Of a stretch of DNA of 9,004 nt, positions 1-6,128 are shown piece after piece. The position numbers and the translations under genes are program-made. This DNA is from Euryarchaeota archaeon UBA287 (GTDB lineage Archaea > Thermoplasmatota > UBA186 > UBA287), in contig DAEG01000092.1 in NCBI GenBank assembly GCA_002495235.1, forward strand, positions 1 through 9,004. Reading direction: 5' to 3'. The notes under the pieces were generated by a model. The model was not told the origin of the DNA. It made no database searches and saw nothing but the letters and a program-made list of their open reading frames with translations. How positions within the stretch are numbered: position 1 is the first letter of the stretch; the number at the start of each line of letters is the position of its first letter.

Positions 1-252
1 GTCTGCCTTGAATGTCACCGTAGCCAGCGCATGAAGAGCGGCCAGCGCCATACCCGCCATGACCGCCAGCATGACCCCCGTGAGCGGACCGAAGGCATTT
101 GAGGCGACAACGGAGACGAAGGCCCCCATCAGCATTATGCCCTCAAGACCTATGTTGACCACGCCGGAGCGCTCGGAATAAACAGCACCCAGAGAAGCCA
201 GCACCAGTGGTGTGGAACGCCTCAGCGCGGATGCTATTATCACCTCAATCAT
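1..252 (-). CDS. ABC transporter permease 2, NupQ/YufQ type (partial, N-terminal 84 residues)
   Basis: This is the second membrane subunit of a BMP-type ABC importer and would form the transport channel together with permease 1. The frame stays open from an ATG at 252 to the window edge, so only the first 84 residues are seen. The peptide begins MIEVIIASALRRSTPLVLAS and continues with YSERSGVVNIGLEGIMLMGA, the N-terminal signature of the smaller permease in this family (branched-chain permease superfamily, BPD_transp_2). At least two hydrophobic helices follow. The start overlaps the stop of permease 1 by eight bases (ATGATTGA), so translation is probably coupled. It is the fourth gene of the operon. 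Family assignment is firm. The substrate is inferred from family knowledge (purine nucleosides or related solutes). Confidence 0.9.
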   Translation of the reverse strand, partial: MIEVIIASALRRSTPLVLASLGAVYSERSGVVNIGLEGIMLMGAFVSVVASNAFGPLTGVMLAVMAGMALAALHALATVTFKAD

Positions 253-1258
253 CCTTACCTCCGAGAACTGTCGAGAACATCACCACCGAGAATATTATCA
301 CGCCTTCGAGAAACAGGTAGAAAGAGCTGGGCACACCGAGCTCGAACTGCGCCGTGAGGCCGCCGGAATAGAGCGCCGCAAGGAACAGGGATGACACTAT
401 GACCAGCAGAGGGTTGTTCCTGGCCAGGAGCGCCGCCGTGATGGCATCAAAGCCGACGTTAGTGCCCACTATGACGTCGCTGACAGCCCTGTACTGGTAG
501 GCGAAGAGGTAGTTGTAGTAGGAGAGCGCCGCGATGGCCCCGCTTATGCACATCGTCAGCGCTATGGCACGCCTGACCTTTATGCCCGCGTAGGATGAGG
601 CCATCTGGTTGAAACCGACAGCCCTGAGCTCGTAACCCATCCGGGTCCTCCAGAGAAACACGTAGGACAGCACAGACATTATCACGGCAACAACGATCAT
701 GGGATCGGCCCCGAGTGTGATGCTGGGCAGCCACAGGCTCTCCGGGAGCATCGCGCTCTGCGCTATCCAGCTGGCAGGATCCTTCATGGAATAGGTCAGG
801 GCGTAGCTGACAACGCTTATGGCTATGTAATTCATCATTATGGTCACCACTACCTCATTCGTTCCTCTCGTTGCCTTTAGCGCTCCCGGGACAAAACCCC
901 ACAGGGCTCCGACACAGATGGCCGCGAAGACCACCGTGGGCAGCAGGATCACGCCGGGCAGACCGGCAAAGCGCAGCGAGACGTACGCCGCGGCAAGCGC
1001 TCCCATCATCAGCTGCCCGTTCGCACCTATGTTGAACAGGCCACAGTGAAAGGCTATCGCAACAGCGAGGGCTGAGAATATCAGCGACGTCGCCTGAAAC
1101 AGGGTGAAGCCCCAGTCTGTGAACGCGCCCCGGAATATGGCCACGTACGCTTCCACCGGGTTCTTTCCTATCAGTGCGATGACGACACCACCGATGATGA
1201 AGGCTATCAGGAGTGACACGAACGGGGCCAGTATCTTCCTATTCGACCGCGTGGTCAT
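245..1258 (-). CDS. ABC transporter permease 1, NupP/YufP type
   Basis: This 337-residue inner-membrane permease is normal in length for the larger permease of BMP-type nucleoside importers. A hydrophobic helix at about residues 11-30 is followed by the family segment KNPVEAYVAIFRGAF, then CGLFNIGANGQLMMG at about 72-86, and several more helices to the C-terminus. The usual signature in this family reads NIGxEGQ; here the acidic residue is Asn. The second permease in this operon keeps Glu in the equivalent place. The ATG at 1258 was chosen because it gives the normal N-terminus, and it overlaps the 3' end of the ATPase gene by 20 bases. The stop overlaps the start of permease 2. With the ATPase and binding protein it should form a complete importer. 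Substrate is inferred, not shown. Confidence 0.93.
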   Translation of the reverse strand: MTTRSNRKILAPFVSLLIAFIIGGVVIALIGKNPVEAYVAIFRGAFTDWGFTLFQATSLIFSALAVAIAFHCGLFNIGANGQLMMGALAAAYVSLRFAGLPGVILLPTVVFAAICVGALWGFVPGALKATRGTNEVVVTIMMNYIAISVVSYALTYSMKDPASWIAQSAMLPESLWLPSITLGADPMIVVAVIMSVLSYVFLWRTRMGYELRAVGFNQMASSYAGIKVRRAIALTMCISGAIAALSYYNYLFAYQYRAVSDVIVGTNVGFDAITAALLARNNPLLVIVSSLFLAALYSGGLTAQFELGVPSSFYLFLEGVIIFSVVMFSTVLGGKDD

Positions 1259-2729
1259 CGCCTCCCATCATGGCCAGCCCCAGGGCCTCCAGGGTGACCT
1301 CATCTCTCCTGAATTCCCTGACGATCCTGCCCTCGAATATCACTGCTATCCTGTCGCTCAGCTCAAGGATCTCGTCAAGATCGCTGGATATCAGGAGCAC
1401 GCTTCTTTTCCTCTCCAGCAGCTTCTGATGGACGAAAGCAGTAGCGCCTATGTCCAGACCCCTGGTCGGCTGGTTCGCTATCAGGATCCTCGGATCCTTC
1501 ATGAGCTCCCTTGCGACGACGACCTTCTGCTGGTTGCCGCCCGAGAGGTCGCCCATCCCCGCGTTTATGTCCTCCGGCCTTATGTCATATTCCTTGACCA
1601 GCTCGAGAGCCCGCTCTCTTATGCTGTTGAGCCGGAGAACACCGGCCCGCGAGAAATCGGTCTGATACCCCAGAACGAGGTTCTCACAGACCGTGAACTC
1701 CGTGACCATGCCGTTCCTCCTCTCCTCCGGTATGTGGGCCATGCCTTCGGAGCGCAGGAGCCACGGAGGCTCTCTGGTCACATCCCTGCCGAAGAGAAGG
1801 ACAGTGCCGCTCTCCGGCTTCCTGAGACCGCACAGGACCTCGACGAGCTCCCTCTGTCCGTTTCCCTCCACGCCGGCTATGCCCAGCACCTCGTTCTCTC
1901 TCAGCGAGAGGCTCAACCCCCTCAGGGCCCTGTCACCCCTGTGCCCGGATACCACCAGATTCTCAAGGACTAGTGCATCTCCGCACCCCGGCTCACAGCC
2001 GCGCTCCGCGCTGGCCGGAAGCTCCCTCCCTATTATCAGCTCACCGAGCCTCTGGGGCGTGAGATCCTCCGCCGCCACGGTGGCCACACTCCTTCCGTTC
2101 CTCATGACCGTTATCGTGTCCGCCACCCTGAAGACCTCCCTGAGCTTGTGGGTTATGAATATTATCGTCTTACCGCTCTCCCTCATGCGCTCCATGGTCG
2201 CATAGAGGGCCTCTATCTCCTGAGGCGTCAGCACCGCCGTGGGCTCGTCAAGTATTATCATGTCCGCTCCCCTGTACAGGACCTTGAGCAGCTCAACCCT
2301 CTGCTGCTCGCCCACCGACAGATCCTCTATCCTCGCCTCAGGACTGACAGACAGACCGAACGAGCGCGACAGCCCGGCTATCCTCTCGTTTGCCCTCCTC
2401 CTGTTTATGCAGAACCTCACGCCCTCCTGCCCGAGGATTATGTTCTCCGCGACCGTGAACCTCTTCACCAGAGCGAAGTGCTGCTGGACCATCCCTATGC
2501 CCATGGCTATAGCATCCCGCGGGCTGTGTATCCTCGCCTCTCTGCCGTCTATGAGTATGGCGCCGCTGTCCTGCCTGCAAAGACCGTAGAGTATCGACAT
2601 GAGCGTGGTCTTTCCTGCGCCGTTCTCACCCACTACCGCGTGTATCTCTCCGTCCTTTATAGAAAAAGACACCCCATCGTTCGCAGGGGTGCTGCCGAAC
2701 CTCTTGCATATATTCCGGAACTCTATCAT
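1239..2729 (-). CDS. ABC transporter double ATPase, NupO/YufO type
   Basis: This 496-residue cytoplasmic ATPase has two fused nucleotide-binding domains and powers the importer. Domain 1 is complete: Walker A GENGAGKTT at 34-42, Q-loop at 82-83, signature LSVGEQQ at 137-143, Walker B and catalytic Glu in ILDEPT at 159-164, and the switch His at 194. Domain 2 is degenerate: its P-loop reads GVEGNGQREL without the Lys-Thr pair, its signature LSGGNQQ at 395-401 is intact, and its Walker B region reads ILIANQPTRGLD at 415-426, with Asn-Gln in place of Asp-Glu. This asymmetry is usual for BMP-type and sugar ATPases of this class, so it is not a sign of decay. The start overlaps the stop of the binding-protein gene by four bases (ATGA), and the 3' end overlaps permease 1. 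Function is well supported; the substrate is inferred. Confidence 0.95.
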   Translation of the reverse strand: MIEFRNICKRFGSTPANDGVSFSIKDGEIHAVVGENGAGKTTLMSILYGLCRQDSGAILIDGREARIHSPRDAIAMGIGMVQQHFALVKRFTVAENIILGQEGVRFCINRRRANERIAGLSRSFGLSVSPEARIEDLSVGEQQRVELLKVLYRGADMIILDEPTAVLTPQEIEALYATMERMRESGKTIIFITHKLREVFRVADTITVMRNGRSVATVAAEDLTPQRLGELIIGRELPASAERGCEPGCGDALVLENLVVSGHRGDRALRGLSLSLRENEVLGIAGVEGNGQRELVEVLCGLRKPESGTVLLFGRDVTREPPWLLRSEGMAHIPEERRNGMVTEFTVCENLVLGYQTDFSRAGVLRLNSIRERALELVKEYDIRPEDINAGMGDLSGGNQQKVVVARELMKDPRILIANQPTRGLDIGATAFVHQKLLERKRSVLLISSDLDEILELSDRIAVIFEGRIVREFRRDEVTLEALGLAMMGGDDHAVE

Positions 2730-3778
2730 AGGTCCTTCGTGCTTCTCGGAACCCTGATCTCGCCTCCGACTATCTTCTCGATGATCCCGTTCGCCTTCTT
2801 TATCGTCTCGGCGTCCAGATTGCTCTTATTATAGTCATCGACCGCGAAGTCAAGGGCCCTGTACGTCTCGTTCCCCATCTTCACGAAGTCCTTGAGACCG
2901 TACTCCCTGACCCCGCCGGTGAACCTCCCGTTCACCAGGTCCTCTATCACAAGGTACACGGCCACGTCCACGCGCTTCACCATGCTGGTCAGCGCCCAGT
3001 TCCTGCCGGAACTCTCGTCGTAGCCGAGGTAGTTCTGGTTGCTGTCCACGCCTATCGCGTAAAAGCTCCTCTCCTTGGCCGCCTTGAAGACGCCGTTGCC
3101 CGTGTTGCCGGAGGCGTGATATATCACGTCACAGCCCTGTGAGTTCAACTGAACGGCCAGCTCGTAGCCTCTCGCAGGATCCTGAAAGGCCATGGGGCTG
3201 TCCCCCGCATAAACGCTCATGACCCTGCACTTCGGATTGGCGTACTTCACACCCGCGGTGTAGCCCGCCTCGAATCTGTCTATCAGCGGACCAACCATCC
3301 CGCCGACAAAACCCACGCTGTTGCTCCTGGTCTTCATGCCGGCTATAGCGCCCACCACGAAGGAGCCTTCCTGCTCCCTGAAGGTCAGCGCCACCACGTT
3401 TGACGGAAGCTGCCCGGCGCTGCCCACGTCCATGTCGACGCACGCGAACTTCACGTTTGGATACGCACGGGCCGTGGAGACAATCGGCTGGGTGAAGAGG
3501 AACCCGACCCCTATGACTAGGTCCTTTCCGCTGCTGGCCATCCTGCGCACCAGTATCTCTCTATCGGCACCCCCGGGTCCGGGCTCGGCGTAACTCACCT
3601 CGACATCAAGCCTCTGCGACGCCCATTCAAGACCCCTGTAGGCAGCGTCGTTGAAGCTCTTATCCCCCCTGCCACCGACATCGAATACAAGCCCGACCTT
3701 GTATTTTTTCTGGGCATCGACATATCCGCAGAGCGATGTGAGCAGCAAGAGAGCCAGAACAAAAGAGCCCCATTTCAT
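2726..3778 (-). CDS. BMP-family substrate-binding protein (PnrA-like) with signal peptide
   Basis: This is the extracytoplasmic solute receptor of the importer, 350 residues long, as usual for the BMP/PnrA family (type I periplasmic-binding fold). Residues 1-22 form a signal peptide: Lys-2, a hydrophobic core at 5-16, then YVDA before Gln-23, which suits signal peptidase I. Cys-17 sits in TSLC, a poor lipobox. The family hallmark follows: VGLVFDVGGRGDKSFNDAA at 28-46, then GVGFLFTQPIV, VGFVGGMVGPLIDRFEAGY, IYHASGNTGNGVF and GVDSNQN, which line the ligand cleft in relatives that bind purine nucleosides. It is the first gene of the operon, and the ATPase start overlaps its stop. A TATA box at 3796-3805 lies about 23 bases upstream, so the mRNA probably has little or no leader. 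The ligand cannot be read from sequence alone. Confidence 0.93.
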   Translation of the reverse strand: MKWGSFVLALLLLTSLCGYVDAQKKYKVGLVFDVGGRGDKSFNDAAYRGLEWASQRLDVEVSYAEPGPGGADREILVRRMASSGKDLVIGVGFLFTQPIVSTARAYPNVKFACVDMDVGSAGQLPSNVVALTFREQEGSFVVGAIAGMKTRSNSVGFVGGMVGPLIDRFEAGYTAGVKYANPKCRVMSVYAGDSPMAFQDPARGYELAVQLNSQGCDVIYHASGNTGNGVFKAAKERSFYAIGVDSNQNYLGYDESSGRNWALTSMVKRVDVAVYLVIEDLVNGRFTGGVREYGLKDFVKMGNETYRALDFAVDDYNKSNLDAETIKKANGIIEKIVGGEIRVPRSTKDL

Positions 3779-3795
3779 ATCCCTATATTCTGGTT

Positions 3796-3805
3796 TTTAT
3801 ATAAA
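3796..3805 (-). promoter_or_regulatory. TATA box of the BMP transporter operon
   Basis: The palindromic AT-rich word TTTATATAAA is centred about 23 bases before the operon's ATG at 3778. Transcription starting about 25 bases downstream would begin at or next to the start codon. No Shine-Dalgarno sequence is seen in the short gap. Because the word is symmetric, direction is assigned from the neighbouring gene. Confidence 0.65.
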
Positions 3806-3839
3806 TAGCTTTTTGCCTCTGGTCGCCCCAAACCCAATC

Positions 3840-3848
3840 TTTAAATAA
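3840..3848 (+). promoter_or_regulatory. TATA box of the zinc-ribbon gene
   Basis: TTTAAATAA is centred about 24 bases upstream of the ATG at 3868, which fits a leaderless transcript. It lies in the 89-base divergent region shared with the transporter operon. The two TATA boxes are about 40 bases apart, so a factor bound between them could affect both genes. Confidence 0.65.
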
Positions 3849-3867
3849 GAGCTTTCCGATAACCCCT

Positions 3868-4077
3868 ATGGTTGACATACCAAAAGAGATACCCGAACAC
3901 AAGCATTGCATGATCTGTGGAAAGTCAATATCCGTAGAGAGAGAATTCTGCTCGGAGGATTGCCAGGAGCAGTACAACGGCATAATGAAGAAGAGAAAGA
4001 GGAGCAACTATATCATGATCATAGTAATGGTGATACTCCTTGCGGTCCTCTTCATACCGATGCTCCTGCAGGGCTGA
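3868..4077 (+). CDS. Small zinc-ribbon membrane protein (DUF2116-like)
   Basis: This 69-residue protein has an N-terminal treble-clef or zinc-ribbon motif and one C-terminal membrane helix. The four metal ligands are Cys-14 and Cys-17 (CMIC) and Cys-28 and Cys-32 (CSEDC). A basic stretch KKRKR at 41-45 is followed by a hydrophobic helix at about 48-67, so the zinc domain and basic patch should face the cytoplasm and the protein end in the membrane. This layout matches a family of short archaeal proteins of unknown function annotated as DUF2116-type. Related Cys patterns occur in proteins that bind nucleic acid or other proteins, but no function can be claimed. A TATA box 24 bases upstream supports the start. 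Its TGA directly abuts the stop of the convergent gene at 4078. Confidence 0.85.
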   Translation: MVDIPKEIPEHKHCMICGKSISVEREFCSEDCQEQYNGIMKKRKRSNYIMIIVMVILLAVLFIPMLLQG

Positions 4078-4677
4078 TCACTGCCTGATCGCCGGTATCA
4101 GCACGTCCCTGATCTCTTTATAGCTCTCCGTGTCCGTGCTGGATGACATGAGAGATCGCTCTCCCGTCTTGGCGAAGCCTATGCACATGATATAGGTGCC
4201 GTATCCGTCCTTCCAGAACTCCCCATAGACGCTCAGGTACTCCTTATTGAACCTGCCGAGAGACCTATCACCCTCAAGCTCAACATAGAAGGAGTCGCGC
4301 CTTTGCGCAGAGCCGGAGTTGTTCTCCGTGATCGACACGTTCTGATCCTCCGCCAGCGAGAGCATCAGAGCCCTCATGGTAGTCCTCACGACGTCCTCAC
4401 TTGACTGCGGCATCACGTTGTGAAATGTAAAAACAGACAGTGCCGCAGGAAACCCCGAGCTCTTCACGTAGGTGTAGCGGAACTGCTGGTCGAAACCGAA
4501 TCGTGCGGATTCCTGTTCGGTGTTGTCAAGGTACCACCCGGAGGGCAGCGCCTCATCTGGCACATACGCCGGAGAGGCCCTGGACGCGTAATAAAAGGCC
4601 CCACCCATCAGGGCTATGAGAATCACGAGAACAGCGATGATCGTGCCTGCATTTCTCTGACCGATCCTGCGGCGCAT
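4078..4677 (-). CDS. Hypothetical membrane-anchored extracytoplasmic protein
   Basis: I do not recognise this 199-residue protein. It has a basic N-terminus (MRRRIGQR), one hydrophobic helix at about residues 12-31, and a soluble remainder of about 165 residues rich in Ser, Thr, Phe and Tyr with no cysteine or catalytic motif I can name. The motif SGWYLDNTE near residue 46 and the alternating polar/aromatic strands suggest a beta-rich domain outside the cell membrane. It lies four bases downstream of a second membrane-anchored gene on the same strand, so the two are probably co-transcribed from the promoter near 5020. No Shine-Dalgarno sequence precedes its ATG, so translation may be coupled to the upstream stop. 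Coding is supported by length, operon spacing and a coherent topology. Confidence 0.75.
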   Translation of the reverse strand: MRRRIGQRNAGTIIAVLVILIALMGGAFYYASRASPAYVPDEALPSGWYLDNTEQESARFGFDQQFRYTYVKSSGFPAALSVFTFHNVMPQSSEDVVRTTMRALMLSLAEDQNVSITENNSGSAQRRDSFYVELEGDRSLGRFNKEYLSVYGEFWKDGYGTYIMCIGFAKTGERSLMSSSTDTESYKEIRDVLIPAIRQ

Positions 4678-4681
4678 GTGC

Positions 4682-4996
4682 TCAGATGCTCATGCCGCAT
4701 ATGCCAAGAATCGCGTTGATGATCCCCCTGAAAAGACCCACCACGAATCGGAAGATGCCGTAAAAGAAGTCCTTCACCGTGGCGATCAGACCGCCGGAAT
4801 TCTGCTCCTTCATCTCTTCCACCTCGAGCTCCAGAGACTGGAGCCGGGTATCGAGCGCTCTGCTCTTCGTCTCTACACCATCAACCCTCCTCTCAAGGCC
4901 TAGAAGATCATTGTACACGAACACTCCGCCTACGACGACTAACACCAGCACGATGACGAGAACTATATTGACCCACACCTGCCTGTCAGATGACAT
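4682..4996 (-). CDS. Hypothetical small membrane protein with coiled coil
   Basis: I do not recognise this 104-residue protein by family. Three segments are visible. A very hydrophobic helix lies at about residues 9-29 (valine- and leucine-rich). A charged heptad-like stretch at about 31-66 (ERRVDGVETKSRALDTRLQS and onward) looks like a coiled coil. A C-terminal amphipathic or membrane-dipping segment lies at about 70-101, with FFYGIFRFVVGLFRGIINAI. The layout suggests a membrane-bound oligomer that presents its coiled coil on one side and touches the membrane again at its end. It is the first gene of a two-gene unit with the 199-residue anchored protein four bases downstream, so a shared role at the membrane is likely. 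A TATA-like box 24 bases upstream supports the start. Confidence 0.75.
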   Translation of the reverse strand: MSSDRQVWVNIVLVIVLVLVVVGGVFVYNDLLGLERRVDGVETKSRALDTRLQSLELEVEEMKEQNSGGLIATVKDFFYGIFRFVVGLFRGIINAILGICGMSI

Positions 4997-5017
4997 AGTG
5001 GTATTATACCGCTGCTC

Positions 5018-5025
5018 ATATATCT
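5018..5025 (-). promoter_or_regulatory. TATA-like box of the two hypothetical membrane genes
   Basis: On the minus strand the word AGATATAT is centred about 25 bases before the ATG at 4996, again the leaderless spacing. The 174-base divergent region 4997-5170 otherwise shows only a loose 7-base inverted repeat (GATATCG at 5069, CGATATC at 5122) and no RNA gene I can recognise. Confidence 0.5.
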
Positions 5026-5140
5026 AATTTGTTGTGCTCACCAAAACCTAACGGACTGCTCATCACAGGATATCGAGCGCAGGCGCAGATCTGACACGAG
5101 TGCTGTGCAGCAGATCGCTGACGATATCTCTCAGCAAACA

Positions 5141-5148
5141 TTTTATAT
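5141..5148 (+). promoter_or_regulatory. TATA box of the PUA-domain gene
   Basis: TTTTATAT is centred about 26 bases upstream of the ATG at 5171. It helps decide the start, because the reading frame is open further upstream to a GTG at 5105 but that extension would contain this promoter. No Shine-Dalgarno sequence lies between it and the ATG. Confidence 0.65.
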
Positions 5149-5170
5149 CCTGCTTCTGTTTCCCTGCCGT

Positions 5171-5644
5171 ATGAGCAGACATGCCCTCAGAAAAAAGGAG
5201 AGAGCGGATCTTCTCGGGTACCTTGGTTCTTACTCCGGCACCGAGATCGATGAAGAGAGAGTGGACATCGTGGACGACAGCTTTCTGGCCAACGGCGAGA
5301 TATTCGCGTTCTTAGTTGACGGAAAACCGTATCTGACGATAAGAGGGACTATCCGGCACAGGCCCACAAGGAAGCTCGTGGTCGTCGATGAGGGAGCTGT
5401 GAGATTCGTGTCCGGCGGGGCGGACGTGATGGCCCCGGGCATAGTTGAGGCTGACGAGAGCATAAGAGCTGGTGACGTGGTCTACATCGCGGACGAGAAG
5501 AACAGGAGGATCATAGCTGTCGGAAGGGCTCTGGTAGACGCGGAGAAGATGCTTGAGGGCAGGAAGGATGAGAGGAAAGGAAAGGTGATAAAAAGCCTCC
5601 ACTGGGTCGGCGACAGCGTGTGGAGAGCCTCATCACCTCAGTAG
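5171..5644 (+). CDS. PUA-domain RNA-binding protein (archaeal MCT-1/Tma20-like)
   Basis: This 157-residue cytoplasmic protein has the two-part build of archaeal pre-PUA/PUA proteins, the relatives of eukaryotic MCTS1/Tma20. An N-terminal pre-PUA domain spans about residues 1-66. A PUA domain spans about 68-145, with the core KLVVVDEGAVRFVSGGADVM at 68-87, PGIVEADESIRAGDVVYI at 89-106 and the strand IIAVGRALVDA. PUA domains bind structured RNA. In eukaryotes the homologue acts at the small ribosomal subunit in initiation and recycling; the archaeal role is inferred from that. The ATG at 5171 is preferred to the in-frame GTG at 5105, since a TATA box lies between them and MSRHALRKKE is the usual family N-terminus. 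It converges with the ferritin-like gene with 15 bases between stops. Confidence 0.88.
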   Translation: MSRHALRKKERADLLGYLGSYSGTEIDEERVDIVDDSFLANGEIFAFLVDGKPYLTIRGTIRHRPTRKLVVVDEGAVRFVSGGADVMAPGIVEADESIRAGDVVYIADEKNRRIIAVGRALVDAEKMLEGRKDERKGKVIKSLHWVGDSVWRASSPQ

Positions 5645-5659
5645 AACTGCAAGAGCTCG

Positions 5660-6037
5660 TCAGTTCTTTGCCAGCGCGTCTACCTCTTTTCTTCCGTTCT
5701 CAAGCTCTGTCCTCTGCTCCGCATCCATGCCGACCAGCAGGGTCTGGAACTCACCCACGTGTGTCTTCTCCTCCCTCGCTATGTCCAGAAGGACCTTTCT
5801 GGCCGTGGTGTTCTTTGTCATCGAAGCCATCTGCTCGTACAGGTTTATGGCGTCAAGCTCCGCCTCTATCCCGTTTCTCGCTATCTCTCTCTCGAGATCC
5901 GCCTGCGGAACCTTTGACAGGTCCGTGGGTGTCGTTGCCATCAGCGCTTCGCCCCTAGGTGCTGTCGCGACCAGCAGGCACCCCGCAAACGCCGCCGTCA
6001 GCAGGCACGCAACTATGATCACCGTTTTTGCTCTCAT
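5660..6037 (-). CDS. Exported or membrane-anchored ferritin-like protein (encapsulated-ferritin type)
   Basis: This 125-residue protein has a compact ferritin-like domain in residues 47-125. The core ELDAINLYEQMA at 60-71 and REEKTHVGEF at 88-97 closely resemble, from memory, the ferritin-like part of Pyrococcus encapsulin fusions. Expected di-iron ligands are present with family spacing: Glu-60, Glu-90 and His-93 (the ExxH motif, 30 residues after the first Glu). Encapsulated ferritins assemble in pairs around the iron site and oxidise ferrous iron. Unusually, residues 1-32 form a basic-hydrophobic signal or anchor (MRAKTVIIVACLLTAAFAGC), with FAGC resembling a lipobox, so this copy probably works outside the cytoplasm or on the membrane. 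The ATG at 6037 was chosen because an AT-rich promoter element lies just upstream. An internal ATG at 5941 would give a cytosolic form but lacks a promoter. No encapsulin gene is in the window. Confidence 0.85.
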   Translation of the reverse strand: MRAKTVIIVACLLTAAFAGCLLVATAPRGEALMATTPTDLSKVPQADLEREIARNGIEAELDAINLYEQMASMTKNTTARKVLLDIAREEKTHVGEFQTLLVGMDAEQRTELENGRKEVDALAKN

Positions 6038-6063
6038 GATGATCCATGATCGTCCCTCCTTAT

Positions 6064-6072
6064 CCTTTTTAT
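6064..6072 (-). promoter_or_regulatory. TATA-like element of the ferritin-like gene
   Basis: The minus-strand word ATAAAAAGG lies about 31 bases before the ATG at 6037, giving a predicted leader of roughly five bases. A GGAGGG stretch at 6053-6058 resembles a Shine-Dalgarno sequence but is about 16 bases from this ATG and would sit at or upstream of the predicted transcript start. It is close to an out-of-frame ATG at 6047 instead, so it is probably not used. Confidence 0.4.
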
Positions 6073-6100
6073 GCCACACATCTGAGCCGATGCCGAAAGA

Positions 6101-6107
6101 GTTAAAG
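6101..6107 (+). promoter_or_regulatory. TATA-like box of the AMMECR1 gene
   Basis: GTTAAAG is centred 25 bases before the ATG at 6129. A run of eight T directly precedes that ATG, with no Shine-Dalgarno sequence, consistent with a leaderless message. The element lies inside a possible 13-codon extension to an ATG at 6090, which argues against the longer start. Confidence 0.5.
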
Positions 6108-6128
6108 CACAGAACTCTCATTTTTTTT

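Noticed and set aside
1104..1973. 289-codon open frame on the plus strand opposite the permease and ATPase genes
   Set aside because: It is a shadow of the GC-rich minus-strand genes, which have complete family motifs. The translation shows no domain and crosses two real genes.
2148..2834. 228-codon open frame on the plus strand
   Set aside because: It lies entirely opposite the ATPase and the end of the binding protein, is rich in Leu, Arg and Tyr in a frame-shadow pattern, and has no promoter.
5069..5128. GATATCG / CGATATC inverted repeat in the divergent region before the PUA gene
   Set aside because: The arms are only seven bases long and 46 bases apart, which is within chance expectation.
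5105..5170. In-frame upstream GTG extension of the PUA gene
   Set aside because: The extra 22 residues would contain the TATA box at 5141 and do not match the family's N-terminus.
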